A DNA stretch of 64,000 bases. Source: Balanoglossus misakiensis (Eukaryota > Hemichordata). The stretch is taken from NCBI GenBank assembly GCA_040954595.2, contig CM082578.2, forward strand, positions 1,798,001-1,862,000, in the 5' to 3' direction. The position numbers and the translations under genes are program-made. The notes beneath the pieces are model-generated. The model saw only the letters and a list, made by a program, of their open reading frames with translations, was not told where the DNA came from and did no database searches. Each line of letters begins with the position of its first letter. Position 1 is the stretch's first letter. Of this stretch, positions 43,840-52,356 are shown piece by piece.

Positions 43840-44032
43840 GTGTGCTCTTGGAGGAAAGAAACATCCGGGCTGGGAAGAACAAGAGGCAACTATGGATATC
43901 CATTTGTTTGATGATACAGATGATGTTGATAGCAAGGCAGGGAAAAGTGTGGAAGATGAGGAAGCCTTCAGAGAAATCTATCACTACAATCCCATGTATA
44001 GTGGCGACAGTGGTAGTGCCAGTGGAAGTTAG
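43840..44032 (+). CDS. Exon: acidic cytoplasmic tail, truncated by LTR insertion
   Basis: The exon starts in phase 2 and encodes RCALGGKKHPGWEEQE, FDDTDDVDSKAGKSVEDEE and IYHYNPMYSG, then a Ser/Gly stretch. NPMY (43988-43999) is an NPxY motif of the YxNPxY type used for endocytosis by LDL-receptor relatives. The stop TAG at 44030-44032 is the first three bases of the retrotransposon LTR. Confidence 0.88.
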
Positions 44033-44197
44033 AGAACATTACGTCATAGCAGATAGACGATCTTTATATTGATGCGCATGCGCGACCATGTTGCATTGCG
44101 AGACACTCTCTCACATTTCCAAAGTACTTGCTCTGTACGTGTTTGGTTATTGTTGTCACATAAAGTGATCAAACAAATAGAATCGTGTTCTTATTTA
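44030..44197 (+). repeat. 5' LTR
   Basis: It begins TAGAGAACATT and ends TGTTCTTATTTA; AGAACA and TGTTCT form a short inverted repeat near the ends. It lacks the usual TG..CA ends. Confidence 0.92.
44039..44084 (+). promoter_or_regulatory. Candidate LTR promoter motifs (CRE-like, TATA-like, NRF1-like)
   Basis: TTACGTCA (44039-44046) is a CRE/ATF-type site. TTTATATT (44063-44070) is TATA-like. TGCGCATGCGCG (44073-44084) contains the full palindromic NRF1 consensus. The same motifs are in the 3' LTR at 49372-49417. Motif calls are by eye. Confidence 0.45.
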
Positions 44198-44219
44198 TAA
44201 CCAAACAAGTACAGAGCAA
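44198..44219 (+). promoter_or_regulatory. Primer-binding site, predicted self-priming
   Basis: These 22 bases start at the first base after the LTR and begin TAACC, not TGG as for tRNA 3' ends. They are complementary at 21 of 22 positions to LTR bases 44128-44149. The pairing places the 3' end of the LTR segment exactly at the LTR boundary, as in Tf1-type self-priming. Confidence 0.72.
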
Positions 44220-44432
44220 CCGAGCGGAGCTGCGGACACTTAACAAGGCGACGCTGGATGCGAAGTTAGTGAACCACAACAGCACCCACGACGACGGGCA
44301 GGTCGCTGTGCACATCACCACTGCAAGCCACTGTTACACGTCGACATCCGCCGTATACGCGAAGCAGTACTCAGCTCGGAACAGTACACGCACGTGTGAG
44401 TAGCCAAAATCGGAACATTATAAACACCCCCG

Positions 44433-47400
44433 ATGGCGCCCGTAAATGCGAGATGCCCGATCGAGAATTGTGACTATGCAGCCACACATACAGAGGCAGC
44501 GATAGTGGCGGCCATGTTGAATATACACGCCACTGTACATACAGCAGCCCCCAATGCGCCAGGAGGGAACGCTAAGGTCGAGAAATTGAGGCGCCCAACC
44601 ATAGCACTAGCTGGAACGAGCGAGACCTGGTCGTACTTTATAACCCGTTGGGAAGAATACAAAACGGGTACAAAACTCACCGGGCCTGACGTGGTTTCAC
44701 AACTGCTGGAATGCTGTGAGGAAGACCTCAGAAAAGATCTCACTCGATCAGCAGGTAGGAGCTTAGCGAACAATAATGAGAAAGACGTCCTGGCGGCCAT
44801 GAGGGCGCTCGCCGTCCGAGCAGAAAACACCATGGTGGCTCGGGTAGCACTGTCCAATATGCGGCAGGGTCATGAAGAGCCAGTTCGGTCATTCCATGCC
44901 CGCATCAAAGGACAGGCAGATACATGTAAATACACAATGAAGTGCACCAAGGCCGGTTGTGAGCAAATTAACGACTTCACAGAGGAAATACTGCGCGATG
45001 TGGTTGCCCGGGGCATAGCAGACCAGGAAATTCAACTTGACCTGCTTGGTGAGAAAAATCAAAACATGCTACTGAAGGACATGATAGAATACATCGAGGC
45101 CAAGGAATCTGGCAGACGCTCCGCATCAAGCCTGCTCGACCCCCGAAGCAGCGACGCAATTAGTAGCTCGTACCGGCGGGTAAAACAACGGGACGTCCGC
45201 ACTGAGAAGAGAGCCGGGCCGGAAAAACCCAAAATTAAACCCGAGGGGACATGCGTTTATTGCAATGAGGGAGGCCACGGCAAAACACCTCAATGGCACA
45301 TCAGACGTACTGAATGCCCCGCATATGGAAAAAAGTGCCAGAAATGCGGCCGTCAAAATCACCTGGACAGGGCGTGTCGGAGCAGCCGACCGGCCAGGCC
45401 CCCACCCAATGAAACTGATGAGGTGTATAACGAACAGACAGCAGTATTTACCGAACTGTGCACAGCCACCACAACCCACACAAATGACGAGCTATGCACG
45501 CTCCCCCTCGATCATCACCTGTACGACGACATGTGTAACAAGTGGATGAAACGCGTGTCCAGCCCGCAGCCATACGTCAACGTCACCCTCACCAGTGAAC
45601 GGGAAGATTACAAAGCACTGGGCTTCGACCTCCCGAAGCGCACTCGCACAGTGTCCCTCCCCGCCATGGCTGACACAGGGTGTCAAAGCTGCTTGATTGG
45701 CATCAAAGTTGCCCAAAAAATGGGCCTGAGTACTGCGGACTTAATACCAGTATCCATGACCATGAAAGCTGCAAACAACGAGGGGATCCGCATCCTTGGA
45801 GCCGCGGTGATCAGATTCGCCGGCGACACTGATAACGCTCGAAAGTTAGTAACGCGCCAAATCGCGTATGTGACAGACTCCACAGACCGCATATTCCTCT
45901 CCCGTGCAGCATGCGTCGACCTGGGGATGATCTCGGACAAATTCCCAACCCTGGGCGAAGTAAACCTGACAAGTTCGGAATCATGCGACTGCCCGCGACG
46001 CGCAGAGCCGCCGACTAAACCAACCACACTCCCCATGCCAGCGACCGAGGCTAACAGAGAGGCACTTCAGAAACATTTGTTGGAATTGTATGCTCAAAGC
46101 ACATTCAACACGTGCCCACATCAAACATTGCCAAAAATGACTGGCCCACCACTTCGCCTTATGCTTGATGAGGACGCGACACCTGTTGCCCACCACACTC
46201 CCATCCCAGTGGCTGTACACTGGCAAGACGAAGTAAAAGCTGGCCTTGATCAGGATGTTCGCCTCGGCGTATTGGAGGAAGTACCCATAGGCACACCAGT
46301 CACATGGTGTCACCGCATGGTGATCTGTGCGAAAAAGAATGGCAAACCGAGACGCACCGTCGACTTCCAAGCGTTAAACAAGCATGCATTTCGCGAAACC
46401 CATCACACTCAATCCCCGTTCCACCAAGCAAGACGTGTTCCTAACGGGAAGCGCAAAACAATCTTCGATGCATGGAACGGTTACCACAGTGTCCCACTAC
46501 ACGAAGATGACCGTCACAAAACAACCTTCATAACCCCATGGGGACGCTACCGCTATTTATCGGCCCCCCAAGGGTACATGGCTTCGGGAGACGGCTACTC
46601 ACGGCGATATGATGAGTTAGTGGCGGACATCGGCAACAAGATTAAGTGCGTGGACGACACACTCCTATGGTCAGACACAATCGAAGAAAGCTACTTCCAA
46701 GCAGTCGAATGGCTGGACATATGCGGTCGGAACGGAATTGTCCTCAACCCTCAGAAATTCGTTTTCAGTGCACCCACAGTGGACTTTGCAGGCTTCACGA
46801 TCACCATGACTGACGTGCGACCATGCAGCCGCTACCTGGAAGCCATCCACAATTTCCCACGACCACGCAATATAACTGACATCAGATCATGGTTCGGGTT
46901 GGTCAACCAAGTGGCTTACGCCTTCAGTATGACGAAACGCATGCAGCCATTCCGGAAACTTCTGAAAAGTGGCGTACGTTTCGAGTGGTCCCAGGAATTA
47001 GAGGACATATTCCGTGAGTCAAAAGAGGTAATTGTCCAAGAAATAGAGCACGGTGTCCGCATCTTTGACAAAACAAAACCAACATGCATAGCCACAGACT
47101 GGTCAAAGGACGGCATTGGATTCTGGCTACTACAGAAACACTGCTCATGCAGGCCAGTCAGGCCATTCTGCTGCAGAGACGGATGGAAAATAACCCTCGT
47201 CGGCAGCAGATTCACACATGCAGCAGAATCCAGATACGCGCCCATAGAAGGGGAGGCTCTCGCCGTCGCAGACGCCTTGGACAAGGCACGCTACTTTGTA
47301 CTGGGCTGCGAGAACTTAATCGTAGCGGTAGACCACAAACCGCTACTGAAACTCCTGGCAGACAGGTCTCTAGACGAAATACCCAACCCCCGCCTCAGAA

Positions 47401-49217
47401 ACCTCAAGGAGAAGACCCTGCGTTACCGCTTCCGGATCGTACACATACCAGGTATGAAAAACAAGGCGGCAGATGCCATGTCACGGAGGCCGGTCGGCAC
47501 CACGCAGCCATCACTCACAAAACTTCCGGACGACAATGCTACCATAGTGAGTCATCCCAACACACACACCGAAATACTATCCCTCCTACGGCGTTCAGAA
47601 CCAGAGGATGAACACAACAACGTAGAGAGCGACATAGCATGGTATACCGCAGGCCTCAAATCACTGCGATCGGTCACCTGGGACCGCGTCAGAGAGGCCA
47701 CGTGCAGCGACAACGATATGCACATATTAGAGGAAATGGCAACGGATGGCATACCCGACTCGAAATTTGAGATGCCAAAGACAATTCGTGACTTTCACCA
47801 ACACCGCGAACACATCACATCGACAGACGGGGTGATTTTATACAAAGACAGAGTGGTCATACCACCCTCTCTCCGCGATGAGGTGTTAAACGCCCTACAC
47901 GCGGCCCATCAAGGCATATCAATGATGACCGCTCGCGCAGAATCCTCGGTGTTCTGGCCAGGCATGTCTACTGACATCAAGACCACTCGAGAAAATTGCG
48001 AACACTGTCACCGAATGGCACCATCACAGCCCGGGGCACCGCCTACACCACCTGTCCCAGTTGTCTACCCTTTTCAGGCAGTTTGCTCGGACTTCTTCAC
48101 ACACAGAGGCGTACATTACCTCGTAACAGTAGACCGATACTCAAACTGGCCAATCATATCACAGTCAACAGGTGGCGCCACTGGCCTCATAAACCACCTA
48201 CGCCGTGCTTTTGTGACATACGGAACTCCAGAAGAACTCACATCGGACGGGGGACCAGAATTCACCTCCTCCGAGACCAGGGCATTCCTACACAGATGGG
48301 GTGTACACCACCGCCTCTCATCTGTGGCATTCCCCCACAGCAATTGCCGCGCAGAAATTGGTGTGAAGACGATGAAACGACTCATCACCAACAACACCGG
48401 CCCGAAGGGAGAACTTGACACTGACGCCGTACAGAGAGCGATACTACAATATCGTAACACACCTGACCCCGTCACAAAGATCTCCCCGGCAATGTGTGTC
48501 TTCGGCCACCCAATCCGCGACTTCATCCCAGTTGTCCCAGGGAAATACAGACCACACGAGACATGGCGGGAAACGCTGAAAGCAAGGGAAGAGGCCCTAC
48601 GAAAACGCCACGTCCGCATGGCTGACAAATTGACAGAGCACACCAAACGACTTCCACCCCTGGCGGTTGGGGACTTAGTCCGCGTGCAGAACCAGACAGG
48701 AGCCCATCCTAACAAATGGGACAAGACGGGCAGTATTGTAGAAGTACGCCAACATGACCAATACGTCATCAAGATTGATGGCTCAGGCCGAGTTACACTC
48801 CGAAACAGGAAATTTCTGCGCAAATTCAACCCTGTTCGCAAGGAAGAACCACCACCCAGATCAATCTATGACGACATGGCTACACGTATCGCCATACCAA
48901 CACCCGTCATAACACCGCCAACGACCGATGTCAACAGTGACCCCGCAACACCCTTAGGGTTTGAACCACCCCCAGTGACCACACCGGTGAAAACACCTCA
49001 TCACATGGCACCACCAAGTCCAGTCACACCGGCAACACTTGGCAGAATTACGCAACGGCGCATATTTCATCAGACACCTACTACAGCCCCCGAGACCTCG
49101 CGAGCTGATACTCCGCCAATACCCAACACAACACCCCCATCCATAGCAACGGGTCTACGTCGGTCCACAAGATCAACCAACGCGCCTACATGGCACAAGG
49201 ACTACTCCATGGGATAG
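44433..49217 (+). CDS. Gag-Pol polyprotein of Ty3/gypsy-type element
   Basis: A single 1594-codon ORF encodes all retrotransposon functions without frameshift. Gag occupies about residues 1-320 with a CCHC knuckle, CQKCGRQNHLDRAC, at 302-315. The protease active site ADTG has Asp414. Reverse transcriptase follows, with CVDDTLLW (Asp741-Asp742) in place of the usual Y-x-DD. RNase H starts near CIATDWSKDG (Asp889). The integrase has an H-H-C-C region near 1155-1190 and a DDE triad at Asp1220, Asp1272, Glu1308 with 35 residues between the last two, then a GPY/F-like module and a Pro/Thr-rich tail. The start ATG at 44433 is the first in frame after the leader. No lesions are visible. Confidence 0.93.
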   Translation: MAPVNARCPIENCDYAATHTEAAIVAAMLNIHATVHTAAPNAPGGNAKVEKLRRPTIALAGTSETWSYFITRWEEYKTGTKLTGPDVVSQLLECCEEDLRKDLTRSAGRSLANNNEKDVLAAMRALAVRAENTMVARVALSNMRQGHEEPVRSFHARIKGQADTCKYTMKCTKAGCEQINDFTEEILRDVVARGIADQEIQLDLLGEKNQNMLLKDMIEYIEAKESGRRSASSLLDPRSSDAISSSYRRVKQRDVRTEKRAGPEKPKIKPEGTCVYCNEGGHGKTPQWHIRRTECPAYGKKCQKCGRQNHLDRACRSSRPARPPPNETDEVYNEQTAVFTELCTATTTHTNDELCTLPLDHHLYDDMCNKWMKRVSSPQPYVNVTLTSEREDYKALGFDLPKRTRTVSLPAMADTGCQSCLIGIKVAQKMGLSTADLIPVSMTMKAANNEGIRILGAAVIRFAGDTDNARKLVTRQIAYVTDSTDRIFLSRAACVDLGMISDKFPTLGEVNLTSSESCDCPRRAEPPTKPTTLPMPATEANREALQKHLLELYAQSTFNTCPHQTLPKMTGPPLRLMLDEDATPVAHHTPIPVAVHWQDEVKAGLDQDVRLGVLEEVPIGTPVTWCHRMVICAKKNGKPRRTVDFQALNKHAFRETHHTQSPFHQARRVPNGKRKTIFDAWNGYHSVPLHEDDRHKTTFITPWGRYRYLSAPQGYMASGDGYSRRYDELVADIGNKIKCVDDTLLWSDTIEESYFQAVEWLDICGRNGIVLNPQKFVFSAPTVDFAGFTITMTDVRPCSRYLEAIHNFPRPRNITDIRSWFGLVNQVAYAFSMTKRMQPFRKLLKSGVRFEWSQELEDIFRESKEVIVQEIEHGVRIFDKTKPTCIATDWSKDGIGFWLLQKHCSCRPVRPFCCRDGWKITLVGSRFTHAAESRYAPIEGEALAVADALDKARYFVLGCENLIVAVDHKPLLKLLADRSLDEIPNPRLRNLKEKTLRYRFRIVHIPGMKNKAADAMSRRPVGTTQPSLTKLPDDNATIVSHPNTHTEILSLLRRSEPEDEHNNVESDIAWYTAGLKSLRSVTWDRVREATCSDNDMHILEEMATDGIPDSKFEMPKTIRDFHQHREHITSTDGVILYKDRVVIPPSLRDEVLNALHAAHQGISMMTARAESSVFWPGMSTDIKTTRENCEHCHRMAPSQPGAPPTPPVPVVYPFQAVCSDFFTHRGVHYLVTVDRYSNWPIISQSTGGATGLINHLRRAFVTYGTPEELTSDGGPEFTSSETRAFLHRWGVHHRLSSVAFPHSNCRAEIGVKTMKRLITNNTGPKGELDTDAVQRAILQYRNTPDPVTKISPAMCVFGHPIRDFIPVVPGKYRPHETWRETLKAREEALRKRHVRMADKLTEHTKRLPPLAVGDLVRVQNQTGAHPNKWDKTGSIVEVRQHDQYVIKIDGSGRVTLRNRKFLRKFNPVRKEEPPPRSIYDDMATRIAIPTPVITPPTTDVNSDPATPLGFEPPPVTTPVKTPHHMAPPSPVTPATLGRITQRRIFHQTPTTAPETSRADTPPIPNTTPPSIATGLRRSTRSTNAPTWHKDYSMG

Positions 49218-49353
49218 TCATCAGACTGTTATATTGTTACTTTGACATTTGTTCGTGCACACAGGATTATCATCCTATTTGTTACATTGAAGTTTTTTCA
49301 CTTGCACAAATTTAACATTTTTCAGCCTTTATTCATGAGCATGAAAAAGACTC

Positions 49354-49362
49354 GGAGGGAGA
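49354..49362 (+). promoter_or_regulatory. Polypurine tract before the 3' LTR
   Basis: GGAGGGAGA directly abuts the first base of the 3' LTR, the expected plus-strand primer. Confidence 0.7.
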
Positions 49363-49530
49363 TAGAGAACATTACGTCATAGCAGATAGACGATCTTTAT
49401 ATTGATGCGCATGCGCGACCATGTTGCATTGCGAGACACTCTCTCACATTTCCAAAGTACTTGCTCTGTACGTGTTTGGTTATTGTTGTCACATAAAGTG
49501 ATCAAACAAATAGAATCGTGTTCTTATTTA
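49363..49530 (+). repeat. 3' LTR
   Basis: It is 168 bp and I saw no difference from the 5' LTR. GAAGT follows directly. Confidence 0.92.
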
Positions 49531-49535
49531 GAAGT

Positions 49536-49601
49536 GAGGAATGGAGACCAAGGCCTCTTAAGAGTAGAAATGAACTATTTCATGAGAGTCACGGAGACTG
49601 A
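49536..49601 (+). other. Displaced C-terminal tail of the receptor
   Basis: After the target duplication the receptor frame continues EEWRPRPLKSRNELFHESHG, one more residue and TGA at 49599-49601. It gives 21 codons in the same frame as the codon before the insertion, so it is the former end of the last exon. It is now separated from the gene unless the element is absent on other alleles. Confidence 0.75.
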
Positions 49602-50100
49602 TACTTTTAATGTGCCATCTCTGTGTGTACATGTATGGTATAATTCAAATGATAACTAGAATGGTTTTCATTTTGTGAGTTGACACAGTACTGTGATAAG
49701 CTTGGTATAATCCCATAAATGATAACAATAATAGTTATGCTTTGTCAGACGACAGTACTGTGATAAGCGCACATTAAATTGGTTGGAGTGAAACAGATCT
49801 TTATTATTACACTCTTAGCAACATCTGAATGAAATGATCATAAATAATCATCTTTAAAGTATGTTGGTTATAAGGCTATATATTTTACATATTTTAAAGA
49901 ATTTTCCTTAAAAATTTGTTATGACTTATTATAAGGTATAGTGTAATGAGAAAGATATGATAATACGAGAATTCCTAAACAACAACATATTTGTGTTGAA
50001 TTTGGAGGACAAATTTAACAGTGTACCAATTCAGCTCTCCCTTTGCATGCTGACTTGCTTCTGTATTCATACAAGGCAGCATTTATCCTTAACTTGACCA
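49602..50100. other. Probable former 3' UTR and flank of the receptor gene
   Basis: AT-rich sequence without an ORF of note. I cannot place a polyadenylation site confidently. Confidence 0.4.
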
Positions 50101-51258
50101 GATAGAAGGTCTTTTCATCCAAATGCATAGATTATGAATTATTTCTCTCAATATATTCAGTGACTACCTCCCGATGATATATATCCTCCTGAATTAGTGC
50201 TTCAAATTTTGATATTTTTCTTGATATTTTTCTTTAATTTGACTTCAACCGTCACCATTCTCCAAGACTGTAAAAGAAGGGAGATGATGATTAACTATTA
50301 TCAATTTTTTTGCCCCTTGTACTGTCTTTTCAACTGGCCGTATAAATCTGATATTTGTTTGGCATGCGAATTTTGGAATATGGATGTGTATGATCACAAT
50401 TATAAGATCCTCAAAATAAAAGATCCTATCATTTCATTTGGTTAATAACCAGTTCATAGGTGAATGAAAATATAGTTACTCACTTTGAGACCTGACATGT
50501 ATATATAATAATTCAAAGTATTTATTCGCATATTTTTATATTATTCATGGTGTTATAGATCAATGGAAATTTTTCAAATTAAATTCATGTATATAAAATG
50601 TAGCAATGTAATGTCATATGTGAAACCCTTAATCTTGATATTGTAATTCATTGTAGAATATGATTATATTGTGTTATTCACTCAACTTGTGCATGTATGT
50701 TTAAGATTCATGCAAAATTACTTTTTTATACAAACTGTTCCTTTTTGTGTTGTTCGGAGGTGACAACTCATCAACAATGAAATAAGTTTGGGAAATTTTT
50801 GAACAAAGTCATGAAGTGGAAGTACTATAAATAAGTTTAATATCTTCTGTAGTTGTTATAATAAGACATCAAACCAGGTCCAATAATCAATATTACTCAA
50901 GCTAAGCTAATTACCAGGTCCAGGTTCAAAAAAGAAATAAGAGAAAAACTTACAATTTCAACAGGATCATCTTGAACCACTGCTAAGTGGTAGTACTCGC
51001 ACAGGGGGCTGCAAACATGAAAGTTATAAATGGCGGAGTTCCTGCATTTTCCCCCAATAAACATTAATTGATGAACAGTCTTTGTGCTTGTTTATTTTTC
51101 TGTGTTACCTCCACCTGTCTTAGCAGTTGCTAATCCAGAATACAAGCTATTGCATTTCCCATTAAGCACCTGCTAACGACTTAATCTGTGTGCCCCATCC
51201 ACGGATTTAGTGGATTAAGTAAACATCGGTCAGTTCTCACTTGGTAAGAGAATACCCA

Positions 51259-52356
51259 TTATTGCATATGTACCACAGTATTCTAAGCGGGCCGTGCAAT
51301 AATAATTCTGGTATTTTTGCGAGCTCATATGCAAATGAGCATCCCGAAGAATAAGATCCCCCATTTCCCCTTCAATCGATCGTATCTTTCAAAGTTTAAC
51401 CCTCGTTCTGTTACACAATCACTTGGAGTTCATATAAACCTCCGGAGGATATAACAAAAGTTTTATTTCAGTCGCAAAAAAGCCGATTGTTGTTTTAGTT
51501 GTGCGCGTGACAAAGTGGTATTTTTCACAACCCATATGCAAATGAGTAAAAACAAGCCGGACTACGTTTTGTTTGTAAACATTGAACGCGGTCGGCAGAG
51601 CTGGAGTATGATCGCCGAAACGTGGGGAATTTTCAACATTCGGAGACGTCATTGTCTTATCCTTCCCAAATTTTGTCAGAATAGCAAAACATTATTTGGC
51701 AGTATGTTTGGGAACCTCGGAATATCCCTCGCTATCGCCAGTTTCTCAAATATTGCCGATGCTATCTTGCGACTTGAGCTAAACCACCGATGAAATGAGC
51801 CAACATGATCGCCGAAACATGCGGATTTTTCAACATTCTGGCACGTTGTTTTATTATCCTTCCCAACTATCGTCAGAATAACAGAACATTTAGTTGTCAG
51901 TGTGTTTTGGAACCTCGAAAATTACGGAAATTTCTCGCTATCGCCAGTGTTTCGAAATTTATCGCTGCGTTCTCACGACCTCAGGTAACCCACTGATGGA
52001 ATGACCCCGCATGACCCTTCTTTGCATAACAAAGGTTGCGTCATTTTGGCCAATGAGCGGCCTTCTCTGGGTTGCATAGCCTTTGGCGCATCACTGTAAT
52101 GAAAATCAATACGCCACGATCGAAACTTTGATTTTCGTCAAATCTGGGGAAACATATGCAATAATAACAGAACTTCATGACCTCTGCGCGCGATCTGTGC
52201 AATATGGATTTTATTTTCACTCGTGAGAAGGTGTATTCTTCTGCATTTTTACTCGCTATCGCTCGTAAAAATACTCGGAAGAATACACCTTCTCACTCAT
52301 GAAAATAAAATCCATATTGCACAGATCGCGCGCAGAGGTCATGAAGTTCTGTCATA
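51259..52356. mobile_element. 1.1-kb insertion at the centre of the palindromic MITE
   Basis: Copy 2 joins CCCA directly to GTACTCGCTG; here 1098 bp intervene. TTATTGCATATGT at the left is inverted at about 52153-52165. Two related segments near 51610 and 51805 both read ATGATCGCCGAAAC. No coding capacity or clear target duplication is seen. Confidence 0.6.
52167..52352. repeat. Near-perfect palindrome, arms of about 73 bp
   Basis: ACAGAACTTCATGACCTCTG at the left is inverted at the right end of the insertion, with a few mismatches around ACTCGTGAG and a short loop rich in TCGCTATCGC. It would form a strong hairpin. Confidence 0.75.

Larger units (their letters stand above)
44030..49530 (+). 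mobile_element. Ty3/gypsy-type LTR retrotransposon, apparently intact
   Basis: Two 168-bp LTRs bound a 5.5-kb element flanked by GAAGT at 44025-44029 and 49531-49535. The LTRs read as identical, which indicates a very recent insertion. Inside are a primer site, one gag-pol ORF and a purine tract before the 3' LTR. Gene order protease, RT, RNase H, integrase is that of Ty3/gypsy. No env or chromodomain is seen. Confidence 0.93.
494..49601 (+). other. Mosaic transmembrane receptor gene, 5' end outside window
   Basis: One multi-exon gene is inferred from a colinear run of about 45 exons with conserved extracellular domains, nearly all in 1-1 intron phase, ending in a transmembrane exon and a cytoplasmic exon. 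The modules are LDLa, CUB, C-type lectin, Sushi, EGF, an expansin-like pair, HYR and GCC2_GCC3. It resembles polydom/SVEP1-like mosaics in mixing Sushi, HYR, GCC2_GCC3 and EGF, but adds LDLa, CUB, lectin and expansin-like modules and a membrane anchor. No initiator Met or signal peptide is visible, so the start is upstream. The natural stop (49599-49601) is separated from the rest by an LTR retrotransposon. It could instead be two adjacent genes; the continuous phase-1 pattern argues against that. Confidence 0.75.

Noticed and set aside
45265-48841. ORFs in other frames inside the retrotransposon
   Set aside because: They are shadows of the gag-pol ORF and have no independent domains.
50197-50445. 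82-codon ORF conserved at 60568-60816
   Set aside because: Conservation reflects the recent segmental duplication. The Phe/Ile-rich start and single-copy context give no support for coding.
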